Shown: positions 45,766-54,649, numbered from the stretch's first letter. The stretch is DNA of 62,865 bases from Vicinamibacteraceae bacterium (GCA_012270995.1 JAAXHG010000037.1:1-62865), one strand, 5' to 3'. Numbers and translations are program-made. Notes: generated from the sequence alone by a model not told the origin.

Positions 45766-45830
45766 CCGCGGGTCTTCTGGCCCGCGGAGAAGACGCGCCG
45801 GAGGCGGCCAGAAACACGCGCCGGCCGCCA
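45766..45830. repeat. Hairpin repeat R1, copy c
   Basis: CCGCGGGTCTTCTGGCCCGC (45766-45785, extended to 45787) followed by AGGCGGCCAGAAACACGCG. The hairpin matches the copy at 34791 and the tail matches the copy at 33042. Confidence 0.6.
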
Positions 45831-45842
45831 GGCCGGCCCCAT

Positions 45843-45874
45843 TCAAGAATCTGACCCTAAACCAACAGATTGAA
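45843..45874. repeat. Inverted repeat AATCTG/CAGATT
   Basis: TTCAAGAATCTG and CAGATTGAA flank ACCCTAAACCAA, a 6-bp perfect stem (45848-45853 with 45866-45871) with outer TTC/GAA. It could be a binding site or an RNA hairpin in the leader of the sensor-kinase gene. Confidence 0.4.
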
Positions 45875-46037
45875 CCCGCGACGGCCCCAACGTGCCTAAC
45901 GTGTCCTAGAATCAAGGGCCAAGCGCCGATTCCCGGTGGCACAGCACGTGCTTACGTCATACTGAATCGGCCCGCGGAACGGACGTCCGCCCCATCCTGA
46001 GACGCAGAAGCCACACCCTACAGTCAACAACATCCCG

Positions 46038-48872
46038 ATGCGCATCGAGTCCCGACCGGCCCGACTCGGCCTGACCGCGGCCTTGCTCCTGCTGACCATT
46101 CTGGTCGTCGGCCTGGGCGGGTTCTCCGTCGGCCGCAAGGTGGCGTCCTTCCAGACGATCGGCCTCGTGGCCGAGGCGACCGAAAGCGGCCTGAGCGTGG
46201 TGTCGGCGAACGAGGCGTCCGAGCTTGAGGTCGGCGACATCATCGTCCTGGTCAACGGCGAGCGGGCGCTGTCGGCCGGCGAGCTCGACCGCCTGCTGCG
46301 CTGCTGCGGCGAGAGCGACCTGGAGGTGCTGCGGGACGACGAACTGGTCTCGGCCAGCCACCGCCTGCCCGGAGTGACCCTGGACTGGGCCTACATCGTG
46401 CTCGCCGTGACCGGAATCGCCTACCTGCTGATCGGTCTCTACACGCTGAGCCGGCAGCGCAGCCGGCCCATCCTCCTCTTCCACCTCTGGACGCTGGCGT
46501 CGGCCGCCGTCTACCTGCTGACGCCCGTCGCTCCCTTCGACGGCATCGACCGCATCTTCTATCTGGCCGACAGCGTCTGCCGCCTCCTCCTGCCTCCCCT
46601 CACCCTGCACTTCTTCCTCGTGTTCCCGACGCGGCCGCGCGACCGCTGGCTGCGTCGCGCGATTCCCTGGCTGTACCTGCCGGCCACCGCCCTGCTGGTC
46701 GTGCAACTCGACCAGATCCTCGGCAGCGGCAGGCTGACCGGCGGACTGAGCGCCGCCACCCTGGAGCGGCAGGACCGCATCGAACTCGTCCTGCTCGTCC
46801 TGTTCGCGTTGACGGCGGCCGCGGTCCTCGGTCGCGGCCTGCTGTCCCGTCACGGCTGGGAACGGGGCCGGCAGACCCAGTGGATCGCCTTCGGCGTCGC
46901 CGGCGGCTACGTGCCGTTCCTGTTGCTCTACGTCGTCCCCTACTCCCTGGAGTTCCCGGCGCCCGGCTGGCTGAGCGTCGTCGCCACCGCGCCCCTGGCC
47001 CTGGTCCCGCTGAGCTTCGCCTACGCCCTGCTGCGCTACCGGCTCTGGGACGTGGCCGTGATCGCCCGCGATGTCGCGACCTACGCGCTCACCGTGCTGC
47101 TGGCCGTGCTCGGGTTCTCGCTGCTCAGCCTGCTCATCGGCCGCGCCGTCCCCCAGGACATGGTCGTCGCGCGGGGGTTCCTCAACGCCAGCGCCCTCCT
47201 CGTCATCGGCACCCTCTCGGTCCCCGTCCGGCAGGGCATCGGCGCGAGCCTCCAGCGGCTCCAGTACCGGGCCCAGCAGAGCCGTCGCGCGCTGGAGCGA
47301 CTGGGTGAGGAACTCCTCCACGAACGGGACCTCGGCCGGCTGGCATCGAGTCTCCTGAGGGAACTCGAAGAGGGGCTGGATCTGGAGCAGAGCAACCTGT
47401 TCCTGGTCGAGGGAGATCGCCTCGTCGCCGTCCGGGAGGAACCGGAGGCGCCCGCCCTGGAACTCGGCGACGTGGACACCTCGATCTGGGAAGAGCCCCA
47501 CTTCCTGCTCGCGCCGGCGCCGCTGGCCGACACCGCGAAGCGAAGCCCGATGCGGCTGTCGGTCCTCGGCTATCACTACGCCTTCCCGCTCGCCGTGCGC
47601 GATCGTCGGGTCGGACTCCTGTACGTCGGCCACCACACCGGCGGCGCGCCGCTCTCCAGCGACGACCTGGCGCTCGTGCGTCAACTGCTGAACCAGGCGG
47701 CGCTGGCGATCGAGAACGCCCAACTGCTCGAACAGAGACGACGGCAGCTCGACCGGGTTTCCGAACTCAAGCAGTTCAGCGACGAGATCATCGAGTCCTC
47801 TCCCGCCGGCATCGCGGTCGTCGACGGCGCCAACCGCATCGTGACCGCGAACGGCGCCTTCGCGGCCCTCGTCGAGCACGACCGGAACGATCTCGCCGGT
47901 CGGCCACTCGGCGACCTGATCCCGCTCGAGCTCTTCCCGAAGCAGGGCGATCCTCCGGTGGAAGTCCGCTTCGAGGACTCACGGGAGCGCGGGCAGCACC
48001 TTCAACTGTCGGTGGCCGAGTTCCTGGGCGCCCCCAACGGACATCGCGTCGTCGTCGCGCACGACATCACCGAACGCGAGGCCATGAAGCGGAAACTGGC
48101 CGAGAACGAACGCCTGGCGGCAATCGGCGCGATGGCCGCCGGCGTCGCCCACGAGGTGAACACGCCGCTCACGGGCATCTCGAGCTACGCCCAGATGCTC
48201 CTGGCCGAGACTCCCGACCGCGACCCGCGCCGGCGCCTGCTGCGCAAGGTCGAGCGCCAGACCTTCCGTGCGGCCCGCATCGTGAACACGTTGCTCGACT
48301 TCGCGCGCCGCGGCCGCCATGAGCCCGCTGCCGTCGACATGAGGGCGGTCATCCAGGAGAGCTGCGACATGCTCGCCGAGCGTTTCGCCGACACGGGCGT
48401 CGAAGTCCAGGTCGACCTCGACCCCGGCGAGACGGTCTGGGTGCTCGGCAACGACACCGAGCTGGGCCAGGTGCTCGCCAACCTGATGGCGAACGCCGTC
48501 GACGCGATGACGGAGGCGAACTCCGAACCGCAGAGAATCACGCTCGCGGTCCGAAACATGGACGGCGTGATCAACGTATTCATCGACGACACGGGCCCCG
48601 GCATCTGCAAGCAGCACCTGGAACGTGTATTCGAGCCCTTCTTCTCCACTCGCAAGGCCAGCGGCGGCACCGGCCTCGGTCTCTCCATCAGCCAGGAGAT
48701 CGTGCGCCGGCACGGCGGCGCCCTCACCGCCGCCAACCTCGAGCCCGCCGGGTGCCGATTCACCGTTCGGCTGCCGCAGATGGTCTCGCCGCCGCTAGAG
48801 GGCGGCGGCGCGGTACGACCGGCGCACCCGGACTCCGCGCTCCCCGCCGCGTCAGAGGAGCAAGGACCATGA
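46038..48872 (+). CDS. Membrane sensor histidine kinase with PDZ, GAF and PAS domains
   Basis: A 944-residue NtrB-like kinase. Order: membrane helix (about 10-28), PDZ-like domain (about 40-100, SELEVGDIIVLVNGE), about eight membrane helices (115-395), GAF (about 430-565), PAS (about 575-680), HisKA with AAGVAHEVNTPLTG (phospho-His705) and HATPase (about 790-905, NLMANAVDAM, DDTGPGI, GGTGLGLSI). The PDZ domain probably faces the periplasm. It overlaps the response regulator gene as ATGA, so the two form a cognate pair. Confidence 0.93.
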   Translation: MRIESRPARLGLTAALLLLTILVVGLGGFSVGRKVASFQTIGLVAEATESGLSVVSANEASELEVGDIIVLVNGERALSAGELDRLLRCCGESDLEVLRDDELVSASHRLPGVTLDWAYIVLAVTGIAYLLIGLYTLSRQRSRPILLFHLWTLASAAVYLLTPVAPFDGIDRIFYLADSVCRLLLPPLTLHFFLVFPTRPRDRWLRRAIPWLYLPATALLVVQLDQILGSGRLTGGLSAATLERQDRIELVLLVLFALTAAAVLGRGLLSRHGWERGRQTQWIAFGVAGGYVPFLLLYVVPYSLEFPAPGWLSVVATAPLALVPLSFAYALLRYRLWDVAVIARDVATYALTVLLAVLGFSLLSLLIGRAVPQDMVVARGFLNASALLVIGTLSVPVRQGIGASLQRLQYRAQQSRRALERLGEELLHERDLGRLASSLLRELEEGLDLEQSNLFLVEGDRLVAVREEPEAPALELGDVDTSIWEEPHFLLAPAPLADTAKRSPMRLSVLGYHYAFPLAVRDRRVGLLYVGHHTGGAPLSSDDLALVRQLLNQAALAIENAQLLEQRRRQLDRVSELKQFSDEIIESSPAGIAVVDGANRIVTANGAFAALVEHDRNDLAGRPLGDLIPLELFPKQGDPPVEVRFEDSRERGQHLQLSVAEFLGAPNGHRVVVAHDITEREAMKRKLAENERLAAIGAMAAGVAHEVNTPLTGISSYAQMLLAETPDRDPRRRLLRKVERQTFRAARIVNTLLDFARRGRHEPAAVDMRAVIQESCDMLAERFADTGVEVQVDLDPGETVWVLGNDTELGQVLANLMANAVDAMTEANSEPQRITLAVRNMDGVINVFIDDTGPGICKQHLERVFEPFFSTRKASGGTGLGLSISQEIVRRHGGALTAANLEPAGCRFTVRLPQMVSPPLEGGGAVRPAHPDSALPAASEEQGP

Positions 48873-50248
48873 ACATCCTCGTCGTCGACGACGAGGACGT
48901 CCTGCAGGACGTTCTCACCGCCCTGATCCGGCAGGAGGGGCACCACCCGATCTGCTGCGCCTCGGGCCAGGAAGCACTGAGCGTGCTCGCCCAGGAGGAG
49001 ATCGACCTAGTGCTGCTCGATCTGATGCTGCCGGACATGAACGGCAAGGAGGTCATGCACCGGATCCGGCAGAGCGACCCGGACCAGGTCGTCGTCATCA
49101 TCACCGCCTACTCCTCGATCGAGGGGGCGATCGAGGCAATGCGCGAGGGCGCTTTCCACTACCTGCCCAAGCCGTTCAAGAACGAAGAGGTCCGGCTGAC
49201 CATCCGCCAGGGCCTCGAACGCCGCCGCTTGACCGCCGAGAACCGCGACCTGAAGGAGCAACTGCGCGAGCGCCAGGGATTCGACAAGATCATCGGCAAG
49301 AGCCGGTCGATCCGGCAGGTCTTCGACCTGATCCGCAGGGCGGCGCCGTCGAAGAGCAACATCCTCATCCGCGGCGAGAGCGGCACCGGCAAGGAACTCG
49401 TCGCCAAGTCGATCCACAACAACTCGAAGCGCAGGGACGGTCCCTTCGTCACCGTGAACTCGGGCTCGATGCCCAGCGAACTCCTCGAGAGCACGCTCTT
49501 CGGCCACGTCAAGGGGGCCTTCACCGGCGCCGTCTCGCACAAGAAGGGCCTGTTCGAGGTCGCCCACGGCGGCACGATCTTCTTCGACGAGATCGGGAAC
49601 ATCCCGCCGGACACCCAGTCCAAGCTGCTGCGGGTGATCCAGGAGAAGGAGTTCATGCGTCTCGGCGGGCTCGAGACCCTGCGCGCCGACGTGCGGCTGG
49701 TCGCGGCGACGAACGCCGATCTGGAGGCGCGGGTGGAGGACGGCGAGTTCCGGGAGGACCTCTACTACCGGCTCAACGTGATCACGATCCAGCTTCCGCC
49801 CCTGTCCAAACGGGTCGAGGACATCCCCCTGATCTCCCAGCACTTCCTCCGCACCTACTCGAGCGAGAACGAGAAGCAGCCGCGCCGCCTGACCCCCGAG
49901 GCGATGGACCTGCTGATGGCCCACCACTGGCCCGGCAACGTGCGCGAACTCGAGAACGTGATCGAACGGGCCGTCGTCCTCTCGACCGTCGAGGAGATCG
50001 GCGTCGACCTGCTGCCGGGCAACATCCGCAACCCGGACACGGCGCTGCCGCCCCCGGACACGCTGCCCGCGCGCGGCGTCTCCTTCAAGGAAGCGGTCAG
50101 CGCCTACGAACGGCAGTTGATCGTCAAGGCCCTGCAAGCCTGCGGCGGCGTCCAGAAACGGGCAGCCGAGCGCCTGAAGGTCAAGCCCACGACGCTTCAC
50201 GAGATGATGAAGCGCCTCCAGGTCCGGGTCGAGAGCCGCGCGAGCTAG
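48869..50248 (+). CDS. NtrC-family sigma-54 response regulator
   Basis: A 459-residue regulator: receiver domain (about 1-118, LLDLMLPDM with phospho-Asp, KPF), AAA+ sigma-54 activation domain (about 140-375, Walker A GESGTGKE, loop GAFTGA, GGTIFFDEIGNIP) and a Fis-type helix-turn-helix (about 415-455). It would activate sigma-54 promoters in response to the PDZ kinase. Start ATG 48869 with GAGGAGCAAGG upstream, overlapping the kinase stop. It converges on the amidase gene with four shared bases. Confidence 0.95.
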   Translation: MNILVVDDEDVLQDVLTALIRQEGHHPICCASGQEALSVLAQEEIDLVLLDLMLPDMNGKEVMHRIRQSDPDQVVVIITAYSSIEGAIEAMREGAFHYLPKPFKNEEVRLTIRQGLERRRLTAENRDLKEQLRERQGFDKIIGKSRSIRQVFDLIRRAAPSKSNILIRGESGTGKELVAKSIHNNSKRRDGPFVTVNSGSMPSELLESTLFGHVKGAFTGAVSHKKGLFEVAHGGTIFFDEIGNIPPDTQSKLLRVIQEKEFMRLGGLETLRADVRLVAATNADLEARVEDGEFREDLYYRLNVITIQLPPLSKRVEDIPLISQHFLRTYSSENEKQPRRLTPEAMDLLMAHHWPGNVRELENVIERAVVLSTVEEIGVDLLPGNIRNPDTALPPPDTLPARGVSFKEAVSAYERQLIVKALQACGGVQKRAAERLKVKPTTLHEMMKRLQVRVESRAS

Positions 50249-51126
50249 GGCTGAACGAGGCCGTCGTAGGCTTCGGGCCTTCTATCGCGGTAGAACTGCC
50301 ACACCGAGCGCACCTCGTCGATCATCCCGAGGTCGAGGTCCGCGACCAGGAGTTCGTCCTGGTCCCTTGACGCCTGGGCGACAATCTCGCCCCTCGGGCT
50401 GACGAAGTAGCTGCTGCCATAGAAGGAGCCGAGGTCCCACGGCTTCTCGGTGCCGACCCGGTTGATGCAGCCCATGAAGTAGCCGTTCGCGACCGCGTGG
50501 GCCGGCTGCTCGATCGTCCACAGGTGGTCGGAGAGGCCGGCGACGGTTGCAGACGGGTTGTAGACGATCTCGGCGCCGGCGAGGCCCAGGGCCCGCGCGC
50601 CCTCGGGGAAGTGGCGGTCGTAGCAGATGTAGACGCCGATGCGGCCGAAGGCGGTGTCGAACACCGGGTAGCCGAGGTTGCCCGGACGGAAGAAGTACTT
50701 CTCCCAGAAGCCGGCCACCTGCGGAATGTGCGTCTTGCGGTACTTGCCGAGGTAGCTGCCGTCGGCGTCGATGACGGCGGCCGTGTTGTAGAGGATGCCG
50801 GCGGTCTCGCGCTCGTAGACCGGCACGACGATGACCATGCCGAACCGGCGCGCGTACTCTGCCATCCGCTCCGTCGCCGGGCCGGGCACCGGTTCCGCGG
50901 CCGCGAACCAGCTCGAGTCCTGGCCGGGGCAGAAGTACGGCGTGTTGAACACCTCCTGGAGGCAGAGCACCTGGACGCCCTGGCGGCCCGCGTCCTCGAT
51001 GTAGGGGATGTGCTTGGCCGTTATCGCCTCCACCGTCGCGGCGACTTCCTCGGCCGACGCGCCGTCGCCGCACGTTCCCTCCGGCAGGGACATCTGGATC
51101 AGACCGGACATCAACATTCTGCTCAT
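50245..51126 (-). CDS. Nitrilase-family amidase, probable beta-ureidopropionase
   Basis: A 293-residue carbon-nitrogen hydrolase with the Glu-Lys-Cys triad: Glu58 in CLQEVFN, Lys131 in RKTHIP and Cys168 in YICYDRHFPE. The subfamily resembles N-carbamoyl-beta-alanine or N-carbamoylputrescine amidases. Next to a dihydropyrimidinase, hydrolysis of N-carbamoyl-beta-alanine (last step of reductive pyrimidine breakdown) is most likely. Start ATG 51126. Confidence 0.88.
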   Translation of the reverse strand: MSRMLMSGLIQMSLPEGTCGDGASAEEVAATVEAITAKHIPYIEDAGRQGVQVLCLQEVFNTPYFCPGQDSSWFAAAEPVPGPATERMAEYARRFGMVIVVPVYERETAGILYNTAAVIDADGSYLGKYRKTHIPQVAGFWEKYFFRPGNLGYPVFDTAFGRIGVYICYDRHFPEGARALGLAGAEIVYNPSATVAGLSDHLWTIEQPAHAVANGYFMGCINRVGTEKPWDLGSFYGSSYFVSPRGEIVAQASRDQDELLVADLDLGMIDEVRSVWQFYRDRRPEAYDGLVQP

Positions 51127-51168
51127 ATCGCTTCTCCCTATCTCTCGGTGCGCCTACCTTGTCGGTGC

Positions 51169-51186
51169 GCCGGCCTTCCGGCCGGC
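51169..51186. repeat. CTTCCGG-loop hairpin repeat
   Basis: GCCGGCCTTCCGGCCGGC with the flanks GGTGC and AT, one base different from the copy inside ccmH at 4690-4707. It lies between the amidase and dihydropyrimidinase genes. Confidence 0.6.
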
Positions 51187-51207
51187 ATTCCGGGCGGCCG
51201 TCGACGG

Positions 51208-52602
51208 CTAGAAAGGCCCACCAAACAGCCCTCGCTTCAGGAAGTTACCCCCACCGGCCCGCCCGTGCCAGACGTTGTCCTCGACCACCACGCGCCCCCG
51301 GCTGATCACGATCTCCGAAACCCCCTGGACCTCGGCGCCCTCGTAGGCGTTGTAGTCCACGCGCATGTGATGCGTATGCGGGTTGTCGATGCTGATCGTC
51401 TCCCGCCGATCCGGGTTGAACACGACGATGTCGGCGTCGCTGCCGACGGCGATCGTCCCCTTCTTCGGGAACAGTCCGAACAGCTTCGAGGCCGCGGTCG
51501 ACGTCAGCTCGACGAACTTATTGACCGACAGCCGGCCGCCCACGACGCCGCCGTTGTAGACCAGGCTCATCCGGTTCTCGACCCCCGGACCGCCGTTCGG
51601 GATCTTGCTGAAGTCATCGATCCCCAGGATCTTCTGGTCCTTGAAGCAGAACGGGCAGTGGTCGGTCGAGATGCTCTGCAGATCGCCGAAGCCGAGCCCC
51701 CGCCACAGGTGCTCCTGGTTCCACTTCTCGCGCAGGGGAGGCGTCATGACGTACTTGGCGCCCTCGAAGTCGTCGTGGTCGTAGTGGCTGAGATCCAGGA
51801 ACAGGTACTGAGGGCAGGTCTCCGCGAATACCTGGGCGCCGCGGTCGCGGGCCAGGGTCACCTGTTCGAGCGCGTCGGCGCAGCTCAGGTGGACGATGTA
51901 GACCGGCACGCCGGCCACCTCGGCGATCGCGATCGACCGGTGGACGCCCTCCGCCTCCATTCGCGTCGGCCGGGTCAGGGCGTGGTACTTCGGGGCCGTC
52001 TTACCCTCGGCGAGCGCGATCTTCACGATCTCGTCGATGACGATCCCGTTCTCGGCGTGCATGCACACCAGGGTGCCGTCCTCGCCGGCCTTGCGCATCG
52101 CCCGGAACAGCGTGCCGTCGTCGACGTAGAGCACGCCCGGGTAGGCCATGAACATCTTGTAGGAGGTCACGCCTTCGTCGGCCAGCCGCCGCATCTCCCA
52201 CAGCCGGTCGTCCTCCATGTCGGTGACGATCATGTGAAAGCCATAGTCGATGCCCGCCTTGCCGGCCGCCTTCTCGTGCCAAGTCTCGAGGCCCTCGAGG
52301 GTCGAGTGGCCCTTGGTCTGGATCGCGAAGTCGACGATCGTCGTCGTGCCGCCGAAGGCGGCCGCCCGGGTCCCGGTCTCGAAGTCGTCGGCGCTGGTCG
52401 TGCCGCCGAACGGCATGTCCATGTGGGTGTGCGGGTCGACGCCGCCCGGGATCACCAGACGGCCGGCCGCGTCGATCGTCCGGTCCGCCTCCACCTCGAG
52501 GTGGCGACCGATCAGCGCGACCGTTTCGTCCTCCACGAAGATGTCGGCGTGGTAGTCGTCCACCGCCGTGACGACGCGACCACCTTGAATCAGCAGGGAC
52601 AT
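51208..52602 (-). CDS. Dihydropyrimidinase (D-hydantoinase)
   Basis: A 464-residue amidohydrolase opening the dihydrouracil or dihydrothymine ring. Zinc ligands His58/His60 in GGVDPHTHMD, the carboxylated Lys149 in TSYKMFMAY, HAENG, and STDHCPF with the catalytic Asp are intact. It precedes the amidase gene on the same strand, giving steps two and three of reductive pyrimidine catabolism; the dehydrogenase for step one is not in the window. Confidence 0.94.
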   Translation of the reverse strand: MSLLIQGGRVVTAVDDYHADIFVEDETVALIGRHLEVEADRTIDAAGRLVIPGGVDPHTHMDMPFGGTTSADDFETGTRAAAFGGTTTIVDFAIQTKGHSTLEGLETWHEKAAGKAGIDYGFHMIVTDMEDDRLWEMRRLADEGVTSYKMFMAYPGVLYVDDGTLFRAMRKAGEDGTLVCMHAENGIVIDEIVKIALAEGKTAPKYHALTRPTRMEAEGVHRSIAIAEVAGVPVYIVHLSCADALEQVTLARDRGAQVFAETCPQYLFLDLSHYDHDDFEGAKYVMTPPLREKWNQEHLWRGLGFGDLQSISTDHCPFCFKDQKILGIDDFSKIPNGGPGVENRMSLVYNGGVVGGRLSVNKFVELTSTAASKLFGLFPKKGTIAVGSDADIVVFNPDRRETISIDNPHTHHMRVDYNAYEGAEVQGVSEIVISRGRVVVEDNVWHGRAGGGNFLKRGLFGGPF

Positions 52603-52994
52603 GCGTTCCTCCTTTCCGGCAGCGGGGCTGCGGGCGGCTACACTCTAGACGAACGACGCTCGTACTCCCTCAGCCAGGCACGGTCGGAGCCTGGCAGCCG
52701 CGTCGTCGTGCTCTAGGAAAGGCGGTGCAAGTGAAGCCGGACCTGCTCGACCGACTCGTCGGCCTGTGGCGCCGGATTCGCGCCTGGCTGAATCAGCGGG
52801 TCCGCGCCCGGCTTACCGGCCTGCCTCGCCAGTAGCCGGCGTCACACTCGGGCTCGCTGCCGGGGATGCCGCCGCCCATCACGCTTCCTCAGCCAGCCGG
52901 TACACCCGCACCGCCTTGCCACCCAGCCCCGGTGGATCGGCGGGCCACAGAGAGCGCGTCGGTCGTGCGGCAACCGGCAGCGCGCGTTGTCCCT
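52603..52994. other. Gene-poor stretch with one possible small ORF
   Basis: 392 bases between the dihydropyrimidinase gene and a pseudogene. The left 60 bases probably hold the dihydropyrimidinase promoter (minus strand). A 34-codon plus-strand ORF is listed separately. On the minus strand at 52879-52994 an open frame ends in DPPGLGGKAVRVYRLAEEA, which looks protein-like but has no start and may be debris. Confidence 0.4.
52731..52835 (+). CDS. Possible 34-residue basic amphipathic peptide
   Basis: GTG 52731 to TAG 52835 encodes MKPDLLDRLVGLWRRIRAWL followed by NQRVRARLTGLPRQ, an Arg-rich helix with a hydrophobic face. AGGAAAGG lies about ten bases upstream. Conservation is unknown and the region is otherwise decaying. 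Confidence 0.3.
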   Translation: MKPDLLDRLVGLWRRIRAWLNQRVRARLTGLPRQ

Positions 52995-53912
52995 CTACGG
53001 CCCGCCGTCCACCTCGATCAGTTCGAAGAAGCCGAACATCATCTCGTCCGTCGACTGGAGCCCGAAGCCGACCTCGCGGGTCGGATCGGGGTTGTCGGGG
53101 TTCGCCGCCGAGTTGTCGTAGACGGCGACGATCTCGATGACGGTCCCCGCCGGCACGAGCTTCGGCTTCTCGGGGTAGTAGAAGAGCCGCCAGTTGAAGT
53201 CGTACTCGGGCACCTCCAAGAGCAGCTCGGAGTCGCCGTCCGCGTAGTGCGCCGTGTACGACATCCGCTTCCCCCGCAGGTGCATGTGCGGCAGGTAGGA
53301 CTCGATCATCGAGTCGCGCGCGATCTCGTGGCGGTACTCGACCCGGTGGTCGGGCGCGCCGGCCGGAATCAGGAAGTCCATCTCGCCGGCGATGACGGCC
53401 CGAATCTCGGAACGCAGCTCGCCTTCGCCGAAGTGGAGGCCGATGAGCGTCCGGTCGGTCTGCTCTTCGCCGTTCGGGTGGTAGTGCTGGTTGATGACGA
53501 CGACGGCGCCAGGCTCGATCCAGCGCCCGGCGCCCTCCCGGAACTCGGTCGGCGCGGTCCCGGCGCCCCACATCGCCAGGACGTTGAAGTAGCCCCGGCC
53601 GTCGACCGAGCCGCTGGCGCGCAACGCTCCCTGGGGCGTCAGGGGCACGCCATCCTCCACCATGCCCGTGAAGTCCGCCTTGAAGGCGAGCCGTGGTGGT
53701 TCACCTGGGGCGCGCCCGGCCGGAACTCGACCGCGCGGATCCAGCGGCGCTCCGGGATGTCGATGGATCTCGCCGGGTCGATGACAAGCCGCGCAGTCCC
53801 GGTTGAGGATCGCGCCACGTCGCGACTGAACGTGATGTCGGCCGCGGCCGCCGGCGCGGCCGCGAGCAGCAGTACGAGCAGAAGGAAACTCACGACGGAG
53901 AGAGTCCGCATC
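52995..53912 (-). pseudogene. Broken cytochrome c/copper monooxygenase-like gene
   Basis: ATG 53912 opens a signal peptide and ADITFSRDVA. The next block, ILNRDCAACHRPGE (haem site), is one frame away, as if one base were lost after the GCG codon. The block IDIPERRWIRAVEFRPGAPQVNHH returns to the first frame with a large stretch missing before it, and FKADFTGMVEDG onward is in the second frame to 52995. The last part has the copper type II monooxygenase pattern: INQHYHPNG, LPHMHLRGKRMSYTAHY and VPEYDFNW. Two 1-base lesions plus an internal deletion make decay likelier than a sequencing error. Confidence 0.8.
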
Positions 53913-53973
53913 GGCACTCCTCCCGGGAAAGTCAACAACCACTGGCAGCCTAGACAAGGAAGGTGAATTTTCC

Positions 53974-53988
53974 GTTCATTTCGTGAAC
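53974..53988. promoter_or_regulatory. GTTCA-N5-TGAAC palindrome
   Basis: GTTCATTTCGTGAAC, a perfect 5-bp inverted repeat in a short AT-rich stretch two bases before the plus-strand regulator remnant and 62 bases before the divergent pseudogene start. A further GTGAAC lies at 54007-54012. Possible regulator-binding site. Confidence 0.4.
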
Positions 53989-53990
53989 TA

Positions 53991-54596
53991 ATGCGTTTAA
54001 CCTTTGTGAACCACATGGCCGCGCCGAACGAACACCAACGCGAGATCGCGGCGCTCCGCGACCGGACATCGAGGCTCAGCGCCGCCGCGCTGCGCGTCAC
54101 GGCTAGCCTCGACGAAGCCACCGTCCTTCAGGAGATCGTCGAACGAGGGAAGCGCGCCTACGGCCGCGACGAGACGGTCGCGAGAGCCCTGGAGGCCGGC
54201 GCCGAGGACTACATCGTCAAGCCGTTCTCCCCGACGGAGTTCACGGCGAGAGTAGGCGTCGCATTCCGCAAGCGGCTTGAGCCCGGCCCCTTCGTGCTCG
54301 GCAACCTGTCCATCGACCACGCGCGCCGCCGCGTGACGGTCGGCGGAGTTCCCGTGCGGCTGACCGCCACCGAGTACGAACTGCTGCGGGTCCTCTCCGT
54401 GAACGCCGGGCACGTCACGACCTACGAAGCCCTCCTGCGCCGCGTGTGGGGCGGCCGTGGGTACGCGCGGCCCCAACTCGTCCGGGCCTTCGTCAAGAAG
54501 CCGCGGACCAAGCTCGGCGACGACTCGACCGACCCGACCTACATCTTCAACGAGCGCGGCGTCGGCTACAGGATGCCCAAGCCGGGCAAGGTCTGA
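53991..54596 (+). CDS. Collapsed GAF-receiver-winged-helix regulator
   Basis: A 201-residue protein (or 193 from ATG 54015). Residues about 20-55 (LRDRTSRLSAAALRVTASLD, then EATVLQEIVERGKRA) look like the start of a GAF/sensor module. At about 57 it switches to the end of a receiver domain (YGRDETVARALEAGAEDYIV, then KPFSPTEFTARV) and then an OmpR-type winged helix (about 105-198, LTATEYELLRVL and YIFNERGVGYRMP). The GAF remainder and the receiver phospho-Asp are absent. An in-frame internal deletion of a larger hybrid protein explains this best. The DNA-binding domain may still work. Confidence 0.7.
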   Translation: MRLTFVNHMAAPNEHQREIAALRDRTSRLSAAALRVTASLDEATVLQEIVERGKRAYGRDETVARALEAGAEDYIVKPFSPTEFTARVGVAFRKRLEPGPFVLGNLSIDHARRRVTVGGVPVRLTATEYELLRVLSVNAGHVTTYEALLRRVWGGRGYARPQLVRAFVKKPRTKLGDDSTDPTYIFNERGVGYRMPKPGKV

Positions 54597-54649
54597 CCAA
54601 CTACGGGGAGTGCGGAAAACTCGAAGCCCCGCCCTGACGACCCGGCGTC

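Larger units (their letters stand above)
45676..46037. other. Intergenic region with terminator and repeats
   Basis: 362 bases between the large barrel gene and the sensor kinase, both on plus. They hold a terminator-like hairpin, an R1 repeat and an inverted repeat, listed separately. The last 160 bases are lower in GC and probably hold the kinase promoter, though no consensus boxes stand out. No reading frame is convincing. Confidence 0.5.

Noticed and set aside
45841..45900. Degenerate tRNA-like sequence on the minus strand (GGGGCCGT...TTGAATGG)
   Set aside because: It shares short strings with tRNA-Ala but has no acceptor pairing or anticodon arm.
52879..52994. Minus-strand frame ending DPPGLGGKAVRVYRLAEEA
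   Set aside because: It looks protein-like but has no start and its upstream part is a shadow of the monooxygenase pseudogene; too short to name.
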